Shown: positions 46,171 through 59,154, counted from the stretch's first letter. The stretch: DNA of 64,000 bases from Aldrovandia affinis (GCA_029706075.1 JAINUG010000175.1:1167458-1231457), one strand, 5' to 3'. Translations and numbers: made by a program. The notes: generated from the sequence alone by a model not told the origin.

Positions 46171-46569
46171 CACATGGTGTACCCAAAGCATTCTGGGAAG
46201 TGGAAAGTATAGGTTTGTTTACATTCTCTGACAAAAGAGACCATCAATATTTCACTGGCAGGACTTTGTTCAGTTTGTATGTTGTGTCACCAATCTAGAC
46301 AATGGCACCGTTTAGCCTGACAAATGAGACAGATCACTGGTGGTTTTCTGAGCAGACCATGCTAACAGGAACGCGTTAACGGAGACCACACTACACAGAG
46401 AACAGGCCTTCCTCTCTTCCTCCCGACGGCTCTGTTTGTCCAGGCACTCTGCAAACAACATTCAGGCTGCGGGGCCTGCCTCTGGCAGAGATTACCCACA
46501 GCCACCCGGGCCATCTGTGAACACACACCCCGAAGAGGTGAGCATGTGCATTTATGTTAAGGCAGTTAT

Positions 46570-46672
46570 CTAGTTTACATTCATTCACATACAATCCATT
46601 TATACAGCTGGATATATATACTAAAGCAATTCAGGTTAAGTACCTTGTTCAAAGGCAGTGCCTGAACCAAAC
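46570..46672 (-). mobile_element. SINE family B fragment
   Basis: Contains CAATCCATTTATACAGCTGG and AATTCAGGTTAAGTACCTTG, the body of the family. The tRNA head is cut off. Confidence 0.65.
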
Positions 46673-46679
46673 CCATATA

Positions 46680-48220
46680 TATTTTTTTACTATGTGTTCA
46701 TTTATGTAATATTATCATTTTATAGCACACACACTCTTGCCCGGTGCAAATGAAATGATTCATACTTTTTGCTGAACCCATTCCTCATTGCTGCCTGTGA
46801 CAGGCGTAATTCTACATCTACACCACAAGAGGCCTCTGTTGGACTCACACCATAGAGCTGTCATCTTCGACAATTAAACTGTAATTACCATGTAACTCAG
46901 CACCTAACATAATCCTCACGTCATGCTTTCTGCGACTATGGCTTAAGCATCTGTGCTGAACAAGCCCATTTGCAACCCTAAGTTTAGAGTGTCATCCTTT
47001 TGAATTGACTGCCCTTAGTCCTGAGAGAGACCAGCAGCAGCCAGAGACATCATTATCAGAATTGCTCTGGGATTTCTAAAAGGGGATATTTACGTGGGGA
47101 AAGAGCAGTAGGCTGAGGAATGTATTTAAAACTGTCATATTGCTAAAATTATTGGGTTATCCTGTTTGATGTTTCTTACTGGCGTGAAGATATATGGTCG
47201 TAGACGCAACCTTAAACTTCAATTCAAATTTATAGGTAAAATACACATTTCATACATTCAAATGTTTAGCAATGTGCCAAAACCAGACACCGGCTTTCGG
47301 TGGCCGTAACTCAAGTTTGATGTGTACGATGTGGACTTTGTTTGCCAGAGCTGGTCACACACACACACACACACACATACACATATATATATATATATAC
47401 ACATATATATCACAAAACACAGATTTTCAGCTCATTAAAAGTTAAATAAATGGGTTCCACTGAGGCTCTGCACTTTTATGCATTTCTCCACTTCTCACTC
47501 TCGGTTGCATTCTGATATTTTTCCTCCTAGTCAGGATATTATTTTCATAAAAACCCAAACCTTATCAAAACTCAGAGCTGCACTAATAAGCATGCCAGTA
47601 CAGAATGTACTACGGAAGACACTGCCAGATACAAGCTTATCATTGAGCTGTTTGATTGGCTGTGCCAGACAGAGCCTATCATTGGGCTGTTTGATTGGCT
47701 GTGCCAGACACAGAGCTTATGAGCTGTTTGATCAGCAGAAATATCACCACATAAAACCCAGTCAGGGAGCCTGATATACTGCTATAGCACAGCGCATTAA
47801 ATTCAGTTTTGCTGAGTATGTGTACATATAAGGAGGGGCTGATGACCCCCAGGATAAGCGACTGACTGGATTTATCTTTAAAGGTAGTTTGAGTGAGTAT
47901 GTGAGTTCATCTGTTATTGAGAGAAGGGCACACAGTGGGTTTTCTTGAATTAATGGTTCCCTGCACGCTGAGGTCCAGCTCCTGTCCTATATGCCCTCTC
48001 GACCAGATGGGGCTCAATTCCCTGCGTTCACAGGCTCTGCACTGATGGCATTCTGTCGATGTGCCACTATAGCTAGTGGCTACAGTCCATGCAAAGCTTC
48101 TTACGTGGCGAGTTTATAGCACGCCTCTAACCATCTCTGTCAGGAGCATCACACTAATTAAGCCGCAGCCCAGACTTTTACAAGCACAGACTTACATAGT
48201 CCTGCTGGGAGACTGGGGCC
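46680..48220. other. unassigned intergenic with CA/TA microsatellite
   Basis: A (CA)n(TA)n tract lies at about 47342-47410. A short duplication near 47645-47725 repeats CTGTTTGATTGGCTGTGCCA. No gene is recognised. Confidence 0.45.
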
Positions 48221-48269
48221 TTCAAGTGCCATCCCGGATAGGGTGTGTGTGTGTGTGTGTGTGTGTGTT

Positions 48270-50303
48270 ATTACACACACTAACCAGTTCCTTTGTTGAG
48301 AGCTTTACTAGAGAAGAGGTTATAAATATGCTTAAATGTATAGCCAAGGTATAGAATGTTTTGGAGGACTTTGAGATAAGGGACATAGAAGTACTACAAA
48401 AATGACAAAAACTTAAGACAAAAAAGGCAGCAGGCCCTGATGGCATACATTTTTACATTTTAAGCATTTAGCAGACGCTCTTATCCAGGGCGACTTACAA
48501 GATGTGCATTAATACATGGTAGGAACAATCATAATTCGTGCAAGAGATCAGTGCAGTAATACAGCGATAGACATTGTTGTAGGCAGCTGCATACCATACC
48601 TGTAACACTGGGATAGAAGAGGTTAGTAGCAGAGCCAGAGGAACGAGAGAAGTTGATAACATTTGGACCATACCTGTAACACTGGGATGAGAAGGAGGTT
48701 AGTACAAGATGGGTTTTTTTTTTTTTTTAAATGAGGAGGGGACTGCATCAAAGATTGAATCAAAGGAAAAATGCAGATTTAGCAGAGGAGAGGTTAGAGG
48801 AAAAGGTAGCCAGGAGTGTGTGGAAGTCAGAAAAATTTTGATTTTCTCCATTTCCTTTCGCCAACAGGATGCTGGGATCAAAGGAGGAGGAGAGAGGGGA
48901 CATTTCAAAAGCTGAGAGAAGGCATCAGTTATAACAGTAGCTGACAGGGCCACGGGGAGAGAGAGAGCGGATAAATGGATAAAGACAAAGGAGGTTATAT
49001 TAATGTTATATAATGCAAAGGATTGAAGCTTTCAGGGAAGGAGCTTAGTCCATCTCATCTAGGAAACTCCAAAGTGGACCTGGTAGATGTGAAGTTTGCA
49101 CAGTGACAGTGACGGCATCAAAGGAGGAGGGTGAGAAGTGAGGAAGAGGAACAATACCAAATCTCCACAGGGGAGAGATCAGTATACTTCCACCTCTACC
49201 TGTGGGTTGTGGAGTATGGGAGAAGGTGTAGGCAATACTGCAGGGAGTGTGGGCCGAGTTCCATAGCACTTGGAATAGGCACTTTGTCTTTGTCCGCTGA
49301 GCACTCATACATCCCAGAGTACTCAAAGAACTTGGGGAAATTATATATATTTTTGTGCAATTTGTATGCAATCCATAATCCATAATCACTGGAGAAATAG
49401 CAAAGCAGGGTAGTGTAATTCCAATAAAGATATAGGGATAAGTTGGAATCATTCTTGAAAAATAATAGTATTTTAAAGCTGCCTAACAAACCTGGACTTG
49501 TTTGAAGAGGCTACAAAGTGTGTTGACCTGAACCAGGCTTATGATATTATATATTTGGACTTTCAGAAAGAATTTGACAAGGTACCACATGAGAGGCTCA
49601 TTGGTAAAATGTTCAGTAGGTGGGGCCATATCTGACCTAGAAGGGCAAATAAAATTTGCTGATACTAAACTGGGGGTTTTGCAAACAGTTTGAATCAACT
49701 AAAGTAATCCAAGATGATTTAAACAAAATAAGAATGATAGATGACATTCAATACTGCACATGTAAAGTTATGCATTTAAGGAAATAAAAACATTAGACAA
49801 ATCGAGAATTTGAAAAAGACTTGAGGTTTCAAAGTCTAATCAAAGCAGTCAGCAGTAAACAGGATGCTGGGATTAAAAAGTATTGAGTATAAATCAAAGG
49901 AGATTTTTTAAGATAAGTGGGGTCTGGGCACTGCACTAGAAAGATATAGAAGCTCTTGAAAAAGTTCAGAAGGGCAACTAAACTGATACCTGGTATGAAA
50001 GTTAAAGGTGACTTAAATTTAAGAGTTAAAGGCAAAAGGGATTAACAAAGATTTTTAAAGATAAGTGGGGTCAGCAGAACAAGAAGCCACAGGTGGAAAT
50101 GAGTTAAAGGCAAATTAGGACGTTTTCGTTACACAGAGAGTTGTCAATGCCTGGAACAGCTTGCCAGGTTGGGTAGTAGAGGCAGAAACACTTGGGCTAT
50201 TCAAGTCCAACCTAGATGCAGTAGTAGATACTTAGATTAGGACATGACGAGCCAAGATGGGCTGAACGGCCCATTCTCGTCATTATGTATTCTTATGTTC
50301 TTA

Positions 50304-50304
<1 letters not shown>
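48270..50304 (+). mobile_element. decayed CR1-group LINE, interrupted
   Basis: Reverse-transcriptase traces read KKAAGPDGI near 48430 and DIIYLDFQKEFDKVPHERL near 49540. The C-terminal WNSLP..VVEAE-like part lies near 50150-50200. The end has GGGCTGAACGGCCCATTCTC and then TTCTTATGTTCTTA, typical of CR1-like 3' ends. It has many stops and a family B SINE is inserted at 48447. Confidence 0.7.
48447..48700 (-). mobile_element. SINE family B with a 75-bp duplication
   Basis: A reversed tail, AAGCATTTAGCAGACGCTCT then TATCCAGGGCGACTTACAAG, opens the element. A repeat of ACCATACCTGTAACACTGGG follows at about 48592 and 48668. It sits inside the CR1-like LINE. Confidence 0.7.

Positions 50305-50305
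<1 letters not shown>

Positions 50306-50335
<30 letters not shown>
50306..50335. repeat. (GT)15 microsatellite
   Basis: A short pure GT run directly after the LINE 3' end; it may have grown from the LINE tail. Confidence 0.9.
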
Positions 50336-50337
<2 letters not shown>

Positions 50338-50394
50338 CGCGCAAATGCGTGCGAGTGTATTTGTGTCTGTACATGCGTGAGTGCATTTGTGCGT

Positions 50395-50832
50395 TGTGAC
50401 ACTGGGAGAGGTGGAGGGAGGAGTAGAGTTGGCTGCACCTCCCTTTTGGCTGCTGTTCCTGTTCCCTCCCACAGCCTGGAGAGGACTACAGGGCCTTGGA
50501 CAGCAGCGGCCTCACTTACAGGCAGGCTCACCTGAGGCTAATGAGCAATCAATTCAGCTGTGAGCCATTGTCTTCGTTAGACCATTATAAAAGCACAGTC
50601 TGCCATGCCTGAAGGGAGAGTTTTTTGGGGCATGGAGGCGGAAGTGCAGATTTGGTTACTGTTTCCCTCAATTGCATGATTTTGTATTTTGACTGCTTTA
50701 TTTTCGTGTTTTGTTTGAATTATTTTGTAAAAAGAATAAATTGGCCGCTGGCCTATCAAACGGTAATTCTTTTGTTTGGTCTTTCATCCACTCACCACCT
50801 GGCATGGTGGCCACCCCTGCCACCTTGCTACA
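50395..50832 (+). mobile_element. solo-LTR-like retroelement fossil
   Basis: A 438-bp unit starting TG and ending CA, flanked by perfect 5-bp duplications TGCGT at 50390-50394 and 50833-50837. It contains a TATA-like TTATAAAAGC and an AATAAA, the usual LTR parts. No internal genes are attached, so it is best read as a solo LTR. The family (Gypsy-like or other) cannot be settled from an LTR alone. A second copy lies at 56.7 kb. Confidence 0.72.
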
Positions 50833-51164
50833 TGCGTGTGAGAGTGTGTCTGTGTGCATGTGCGAGTCCACTTATAAATGTGCCTGCATGCGTTCAGACC
50901 TGCATCTTTGTTTAATGGAGATGTATCCTTATATAACAGACCAATAACCTGTACAGGGGTCTGGAGTCTGTTTACCACTGTCCTCATCAAAGACTCTTTT
51001 ATTCACATCCTGGGCTATCACACTTCATTAGTTATAGACTGCACTGCCCCTGAGGTCTGAACTGAATGAGCAGAGGGCAGGGTTATATCACAGAGGCTGG
51101 TGTGTTTGTGTGTGGGAGTGCATATGTGCGTGCGTGTGTGTGTGTGCGTTCGCAAGAGTATATT

Positions 51165-51168
<4 letters not shown>

Positions 51169-51253
<85 letters not shown>
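51169..51253. repeat. (TG)n microsatellite, 85 bp
   Basis: An uninterrupted TG tract, with interrupted TG/CG runs before it from about 51100. It makes false ORFs on both strands. Confidence 0.96.
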
Positions 51254-51255
<2 letters not shown>

Positions 51256-51599
51256 TGACATTCATTTACAAACAAGTTTCTTGAAAATTTGTGCTAGAAA
51301 AGTCTTTGAGTTTTGCATTCGAAATACTACAGGGACCCTATTACGCCCCTTAGTGGCTGTGAGCCACGCATGCCCCCCTTCATCAGCGCAGAACACTCTG
51401 TGAGGGTCAGACAGGCCAGCTCCTCACAGCCTGAAAAAGGCCAACAGTCACAGGTACCATTTCTGTGATTATATCAGTAGTGGATCAGGTCACACACATT
51501 ATGCTTCTGTAATTCCATCATTAATTTAATGTAAATATTTAATGGAATTAGTGTGATGCTGTCTAGCAATGGGGAAACTCTAAACACATTATAAACACA

Positions 51600-51665
51600 C
51601 CTGTCCTCTTTCAGTGACTAATATAACAGCAGCAGCAGTAGTAGTAGCAGCAGCAGCAGTAGCAG
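51600..51665. repeat. CAG/TAG trinucleotide tract
   Basis: A short run of GCAGCAGCAGTAGTAGTAGC units in non-coding DNA. Confidence 0.8.
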
Positions 51666-51669
51666 GCTA

Positions 51670-54090
51670 ATGTGTCCAATGTGGAAGCATGCCAGTGTAC
51701 GACGAGAAACACTTTAATCATAATTACATTTCTGATAAAGAGATTACAGTAAGGGTGTGATAGCTGACTCCATGGGGCAGAAGTGTACATGTGTGTAATG
51801 GGCTGAATTAGAGGAGTGGAGGAGCGTTCTCAGGAGAAGAGGGGGAGTCACTGTGTGTTCCTCTGGACTGCCAGGCCTGGAAGCAGCTGCTCAGCACAGA
51901 GATGCTCATGGGAGGAGAGGAGAGGCATAAATAAGGCCAGGGGATGGCAGGAGGGGACAGATTAATTATCTTTATAAGAAATACACTGAGGTACATTTAC
52001 TGGGCCTGGATCAGTGTGCTGAGCTGGAGTAAATGGAGAGAGCGCTGGATCAGTGTGCTGTCTCGCTCTCTCTCTCTCTCAGGACCTGGATGTTTCTGTG
52101 AGAGAGCTGAGATGAGACTGATAAGAGTGTGGGAAACAGTGCTAATAGACTGCACATTTTTATCTACTACATGTAAATTCATAGATAACATGGGGTTAAC
52201 TTTACCAAGCTCATTCTTTCATGTGGATCTCTGCATCTTTGTGGCCTTCACAGCCTGTGCTCGACTTTGAGTAAGGAATTCCAGCGGGTGTTGCACCTTC
52301 TTTGGGAGGGGCGGTTTTTACACAATGGTTATTTGTTGTTTTTAGCAGAACTAGGGGCGTAAGAAGGCTTACTCCGCCTAAATTCATAACTCGGTGCCTT
52401 GAGGTTAGGCTGTAGGCCTGTAGCATCCACTGCACTCTCTCCATCGAAGCTCTCACATGGCAGCAGACGCACGGGCTGCAGTCCACTGCAGGTTCGAGCT
52501 GCCGTCATGCACGCTGGATTGTGCCCCTTTCAGGTTTCCTGTCTGATACGAGTGGCTTTGTCCTCTACATCTGAGTCACTGTTTCCAGATGTGCTGTGAG
52601 ACAGGGCTAAGACTCTGCTGGGAAACCAGGGCTGCACTGCAGTAAGACTGGGAGTCCCCAATACGCAGATTTAATTGTGGGGTCTGAACAGAATTCACAG
52701 CCGCCCCGAGAAAAGGACACGTTTGAAGCTCCAGTGTTTAGAGAAGGGTGGGGCAGCGCCTTTATCTACATTATTTCAATATATTTTTAAATAACACATA
52801 TTTAAATTAATGCAGCAGAACTGTTATACATTGATTGTCACTGGAAATGCACTGCTGTACATTGTGGAGTGGTTTGTGTTCTTGCTGCAAAGCGTGTTGA
52901 ATTTTTACACACATGTGCAGATGGACAGGAAGCATACTGTACGTCTGCTTCAGGAAACAGGAAAACCACAATGAGCAGCAGGCCAGCTCCACACGTCAAT
53001 ATGAGAGTATGATAGTATGGGTGTGGTTTATGAAGATTGAACATCTTAACAGAAATAAAATGAAGTTTGTATTTTGCAAACACACTGCAGCTGAGGATGT
53101 GTCTGAAGAGCCATGTTGTTGATGACAGTAAAATTAATGTGTCACAGTGTGTGTGAGGGGTACTGCTCATATCCCATTACTGTCTGAACTGTAAATAAGG
53201 ACTAATCACAGTCTGCTACATGCTTTTATCATGAACTCATTTAACGCATGCCATATTATGCAATTATGAATGATACGACAGTTTTCATATTTTAAACAAT
53301 CATCAGATAAAATTCCAACCTTTTAACTTTTGTTCTCGTTAAAATGTACATTTATGTTCTACAAAAAAGTGAGTTTAGTATGCCATTTACAGTAAGTAAG
53401 GTTAATAATCAGTGAAAAGCGCAGACCACTTGCAACAAGGAGCGAATATTACTGCAATATCAGTTTATGAATCAGCCAGACCCATTCACATGGAGCATGT
53501 GAGACAACTTTCACTGTGGCACCATGCGCTGAGAAGGAGGAAGTCAAATAATAGAGATGCTAATAAAGCAAAGAGAGGACAGATTTGAGAGGGTCGCGCA
53601 GTGTAAGGACGACTCCTGTTAACCACTGCAGCATGTTATAGGCTGAGGCCAGGGTGCCATGGTGAGCTTTTATTTAATTAAAACAATTGTTTCTGATCAA
53701 TTCTTTATGCTTACCAAGGCAACACCACGATCGATGTCTTCTAGACGTCACCATTTTCTAAATGTTCCCCCTCTGAACTTTCACAGTGGGTGGGAGGCAG
53801 CTCATTATGTCCAATCTGCTGAGTAACTCTTGATTGTATTGAGGACTCCGCCACCATTTAGCACTAATGATTTATGACCATTGATGCGCAGTGTTTCCTG
53901 ATCCTGGTACAGCTGTCTTCTGTTAGTGATCCGTTTTTTTCCCCTTCAGATATTGCCATTTTAATTTTTATGCACAAAGACGATGTTGCCGTACAATGTT
54001 GGGGAATAATTTTATGAGAACATTTTAATTTGAGTTCAAAATTGATAACATACTTCCCGAGTCGTTCCAAACAGTCAGGATCCAAACAGC
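51670..54090. other. unassigned intergenic
   Basis: A short (CT)n lies near 52062-52080. I see no conserved exon or clear repeat. The weak ORFs on both strands lack recognisable domains. Confidence 0.45.
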
Positions 54091-54099
54091 TTTTTGTCA

Positions 54100-55965
54100 A
54101 GTCATCATCAAACAGATGCGGTAAAACATATTTACGGAATACACTTGATGCTGTCGCACCCCTCAAGAAGAAAAAAATGCAGTCAGAAGAAACATGAACC
54201 CTGGTTTACTGACCATACCCGTGCCCTTAAACACGTTTACAGGAAATTAGAACGCAGATGGCACTCTACCAATTTAGAAGTTTTTCGTTCTGCTTCGAAG
54301 AACGCTCTTACTACAGCTAGGTCATCGTACTTCTCAAAATTAATTGACCAGAATAAAAACAACCCAAGATTTCTATTTAACACGGTAGCTAAACTGACAA
54401 AAAGATCTGTCTTCAGATTACAGCAGTTATCCTTCTAACTGGTTGGTTTGCGTGGACGGGCACTCTCATGGTTTAAATCATACTTATCGGACAAGTTTCA
54501 ATTTGTGCAATTAGATCTAGAGTTCTCTGATTACTCTCAGGTTGAATATGATATTCCACAAAGCTCAGTGCTGGGACCATTACTGTTCTCATTATACTTT
54601 CTACCACTCGATAATGTTATTCGTAAACATGGTGTGAATTTCCATTGTTATGCAGATAATACACAGCTGTACATATCAATGAAACCAGGTGAAATACTTA
54701 AACTCATTCAGTTAGAGGCTTGTATCTCTAATATAAATAATTGGATGACAGTAAATTTCCTGCTTTTGAATTCAGATAAAACAGAGATGATGGTCTTGGG
54801 CCCCAAAAAAGTAAGGAACAAGTTGGATCTGCAGTTAAATGCAGGTGATTGCATAGTTGCATCAAGTCTAAGGGTCAAGAACCTTGGTTTTATTATTGAT
54901 CAGGATCTTACATTTGACACTCATATTGAAAACACTTCCAGAATAGCCTTCTATCACCTAAGAAACATAGCTAAAATTAGGCACATTCTGTCATTAGAGG
55001 ATGCAAAAACCTTGATGCATGCTTTTGTTGTATTGAGGCTAGATGCCTTATAATTTGGCTCCTCTAGTAGCTCTCTTAAGAGTCTTCAACTAATACAGAA
55101 TACAGCGGCACATATTTTGACTAGATCCAAGAAGTATGAGCACATTACTCCTATGTTAGCATCACTACATTATATCATACTGTTAAATATTGTGCTGATT
55201 ATAAAGTACTGTTGCTAACTTTTAAAAGCAGTGCACGGACTTGCACCTATATATCTGACCAAAATTATTGCCCCTTATAAGCCGACACGACTGCTTCGTT
55301 CACAAGAAGCCAGCCATCTATTACTCCCTAGAATTTTGAAAAGCACAGCTGGTGATAGAGCCTTCTCTGTTGTGGAACGGTTTACCAAAGCATGTTAGGG
55401 ATTTGGACACAGTTTACATTTTTAAGTCTAGATTAAAAACATATATTTTCAACCTAACCTACTGCCAAACATAGTCTAGGTGGAGAGATGGAGAAGGCCA
55501 TGCCCTAGTGTCTTATGGAGTGATAATAGGTATGCAGCCATAGCTTACACCTGTCGGGGCACCCGCCCCCGAGCCCTAGGTCCTGCAAGAAGTGTGAGCT
55601 GCCCCCATCAACCCTCACCCCCATGCCTACCCCAGTTCCTGGATCTGGACCCCCTTCACGTGGTTTAGGCCCCCGACTACCTAACTTAGGAGGCGCAAAG
55701 TCATTCAGCCCTGAGTCACCTTGGACTGACCATGATATGGTCTTTTTTGGACACACCCTGTGCCGGCCAGAAGAGGATGGGCTCCCCCCCTTTTAGTCTG
55801 GTTCCTCCCAAGGTTTCTCCCCATCAAGGGAGTTTTTCCTTGCCACTGTTGCCTTTAGGCTTGCTTTTGGGGGGGTCTAGGCCTGGGTTCCCCCTCTGTT
55901 AAGCGTTTTGTGCCAATTCAATTGTGAAAAGCGCTATATAAATAAATTTGATTTGAATTTGATTT
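54100..55965 (+). mobile_element. L2-like LINE copy, internally deleted
   Basis: The first part encodes EPWFTDHTRALKHVYRKLER and SYFSKLIDQNKNNPRFLFNT, the linker before the reverse transcriptase. It then jumps to [50 protein letters not shown] and [15 protein letters not shown]. The FHCYADN stretch is the reverse-transcriptase active-site loop (usual form YADDT), here with N for the second D. The early palm region is missing. The 3' end is intact, AAAAGCGCTATATAAATAAA. Fragments of the same family lie at 2985, 7283 and 38639. Confidence 0.88.
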
Positions 55966-55974
55966 CATTTGAGC

Positions 55975-56680
55975 TCACACCACAATGATGATAATGAGAA
56001 TAAATAACTCTATATTTACACATTTTGTCAAAACGTGTTCCCTATTCAAAAGTCTTGTTGAGAACAATAACAATGGCATGTCTGCTGGACCAGCAGAATG
56101 GACAGAATTAAATGGAGGAAGACACATCTCGCCGCTTATTAAGGAGCGATTGCTATTCCATACAGTGAAGAAGCTGCTGCTCATTGATCTAAGGGTCTGT
56201 TTTGGCCCAGCTCATGTTGTGCAGTACTCCTGGAATGCTGATGCAAGCTGTAGGAAGGACCTTTGTTCCTGTAAATGTCCTGGAAGAACCATTGTAGCTT
56301 TGAGATAATGACAGAGCTGTTTGAACACTGAGTGTGAAAATGTGTTTTTATTCTCTGATTGTAATGCCTTGTGTCCGCTTAACACTGGTTGAAGTAAGGA
56401 AGTCTTCTACAACAGGGCTGGGAAGAACTTTCCAAACAATATTTGATTTCCATTGTAGAAAGAATGCCACGAGTGTGTTCGACTGTTATATCTGCAAAAG
56501 GTGGCTACTTTGATTAATCCAAAATTTAGATTACATTTTGTTAAACAAAACGATTCCATGATTAATTTTTTTATCTCCAATTGTTTATTTGTTCTATGCT
56601 TTAATTTCAGAGTACATTGAAACATTAAACTGTGTAAATTTCAATAAAAACTGGAAAAATTGACTTTAATGTGACCTTTA
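55975..56680. other. unassigned intergenic
   Basis: It includes Tc1-like scraps near 56380 (AACACTGGTTGAAGTAAGGA) and 56640 (CAATAAAAACTGGAAAAATT) that match the 5.1-kb Tc1 family, so part is a decayed copy. Confidence 0.45.
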
Positions 56681-56704
56681 GTGTATATATATATATATAT
56701 ATAT

Positions 56705-57098
56705 TGTAACACTGGGAGAGGTGGAGGGAGGAGTAGAGAGAGCCACGCCTCCCTTTTAGCTGCTGTCAGGTGCTCCTGTTCCCTCCCACAGCCTGGAGAG
56801 GACTACAGGACCTTGAACAGCAGCAGCCTCACCTACAGGCAGGCTCACCTGAGGCTAATGAACAATCAACTCAGCTGTGAGCCATTGCCTTCGTTCAGCC
56901 ATTATAAAAGCACAGCCTGCCATGCCTGAAGGGAGTTTTTTTCGGGGCATGGAAGCAGAAGTGCAGGTTTTTGTTTGCTGTTTCCCGCCATTGCATAGTT
57001 TTGATTTAACTGCTGTATTTTCGTATTTGTTTTATTTTCTTTGTAGAAAGAGAATAAATTGGCCATTGGCCTATTGGCATGGTGGTCACCCTGCTGCA
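56705..57098 (+). mobile_element. solo-LTR-like retroelement fossil, second copy
   Basis: Same family as 50395-50832, starting TGTAACACTGGGAG, with the TTATAAAAGC and AATAAA parts preserved. It is shorter near its end, and no clean target duplication is seen beside the adjacent (TA)n. Likely a little older than, or more altered than, the other copy. Confidence 0.65.
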
Positions 57099-57366
57099 TT
57101 ATAGATAGTTTTTGTATAAAAACAGGACTAGTTTGTTCAAATGAGCCCCATGCATGGTGCTGAAATGCATATAAAGGGACGCTTGTCAAATCATCGCCCG
57201 TCACTCTTAGTATCAGGAAGGGACAAGGATTCACCCAACCCCCAACCACTTTACCTGGCATGCTTTCCCCCTGATTGAACTACCCTTTGTGCCTTTTAAG
57301 GAGATGAAGGAGAATCAAGCTGACTGAATGAATGGATTGCATGTCAAATGAAAAAGAGGAACAGAA

Positions 57367-57420
57367 AAGTGTAATTTGCTCTGGATACCAGCTTTTGCTA
57401 AATGCCTAAGTGTGAATGTA
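57367..57420 (+). mobile_element. SINE family B tail fragment
   Basis: TTTGCTCTGGATACC..GCTTTTGCTAAATGCCTAAG is a worn family B tail. The Tc1 element starts directly after it. Confidence 0.55.
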
Positions 57421-58995
57421 CAACCCCAATTCCAAAGAAGTTGGGAAGAAATAAAACAGAATGTGATAATTTGCTAATCCTTTTTTGACATATTTTCAAT
57501 TGAAAACAGTACAAAGACAATATTTTAATGTTTTACATTATCAACTTAATAGATTTTTGTAAATATATGCTTATTCTGAATTTGATGCCAACAACACATT
57601 TAAAAACAATTGGGACAGAGGCAACAAAAGACTGGGAAAGTTGAGGAATGCTCAAAAAACACCTGTTTGGAACATTCCACAGGCAAACAGGTTAATTTGA
57701 AACAGGTGAGTGTCATGATTGGGTATGAAAGGAGCATCCCCGAAAGGCTCAGTCGTTCACAAACAAGGATGGGGTGAGGTTCACCACTTTGTGAACAACT
57801 GCGTGGGCGAATAGTCCAACAGTTGAAGAACAACATTTCTCAACGTACAATTGCAAGGAATTTAGGGATTTCACCATCTACAGTCCATAATATCATCAAA
57901 AGATTCAGAGAATCCGGAGAAATCTCTGCACGTAAGCGACAAGGCCAAAAACCAACATTGAATGCCCGTGACCTTCGATCCCTCAGGCGGCACTGCATTA
58001 AAAACCGACATCATTCTGTGAAGGATATTACCACGTGGGCTTGGGAACACTTCGGAAAACCATTGTTAACACAGTTCGTCGCTACATCGACAAATGCAAG
58101 TTAAAACTTTACCATGCAAAGCGAAAGCCATATATCAACAACACCCAGAAACGCTGCCAGCTTCTCTGGGCCTGAGCTCATCTGAGATGGACTGACGCAA
58201 AGTGGAAAAGTGTGCTGTGGTCTGACGAGTCCACATTTCAAATTGTTTTTGGAAATCATAGATGTCATGTCCTCCGGGCTAAAGAGGAAAAGGACCATCC
58301 AGATTGTTATCAGCGCAAAGTTCAAAAGCCAGCATCTGTGATGATATGGGGGTGTGTTAATGCCCATGGCATGGGTAACTTGCACATCTGTGAAGGCACC
58401 ATTAATGCTGAAAGGTACATACAGGTTTTGGAGCAACATATGCTGCCATCCAAGTGACGTCTTTTTCAGGGACGTCTCTGCTTATTTCAGCAAGACAATG
58501 CCAAGCTGTTACAACAGCGTGGCTTCGTAGTAAACGTGTGCGGGTACTAGACTGGCCTGCCTGCAGTCCAGACCTGTCTCCCATTAAAAATGTGTGGCAC
58601 ATTATGAAGCGCAAAATACGACAACGGAGACCCCGGACTGTTGAGCAACTGAAGTCGTACATCGAGGAAGAATGGGAAAAAATTCTGCCTACAAAACTTA
58701 AACAATTAGTGTCCTCAGTTCCCAAACGCTTACTGAGTGTTGTTAAAAGGAAAGGTGATGTAACACAGTGGTAAACATGCCCCTGTCCCAGCTTTTTTGG
58801 AACGTGTTGCAGGCATCAAATTCAAAATGAGTGAATATTTGCAAAAAAACTATCAAGTTTATCAGTTTGAACATTAAATATCTTGTCTTTGTAGTGTATT
58901 CAATTGAATATAGGTCGAAAAGGATTTGCAAATCATTGTATTGTGTTTTTATTTATGTTTTATACAACGTCCCAACTTCTTTGGAATTGAGGTTG
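57421..58995 (+). mobile_element. near full-length Tc1/mariner element with long inverted repeats
   Basis: Terminal inverted repeats of about 190 bp, both starting CAACC(C/T)CAATTCCAAAGAA, lie between TA dinucleotides. The interior reads on the plus strand as a Tc1 transposase in pieces: an N-terminal helix-turn-helix part (SQRTIARNLGISPSTVHNII, 57823-58104), a catalytic part with [11 protein letters not shown], and a C-terminal part with DWPACSPDLSPIKNVWHIMK (58454-58774). At least two frame breaks separate the parts, so it is inactive as it stands. Confidence 0.9.
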
Positions 58996-59154
58996 TAGAA
59001 TGGAGATATCCTCCAGTCCAATCCACCAGGAAACCCATCACAGTGACCATTTACACCCTGCTATGTGCAAACTGAACAAGGAACTCCTTTCAGGAACTAT
59101 TTACTGTCAGCCAGGGCCGGGTTCACAATCATTATCATTAACCATTTCATGTTA

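Noticed and set aside
53864-54166. 100-residue minus-strand ORF next to the L2-like copy
   Set aside because: It partly overlaps the plus-strand L2-like coding region in antisense and has no known family. Treated as a chance ORF.
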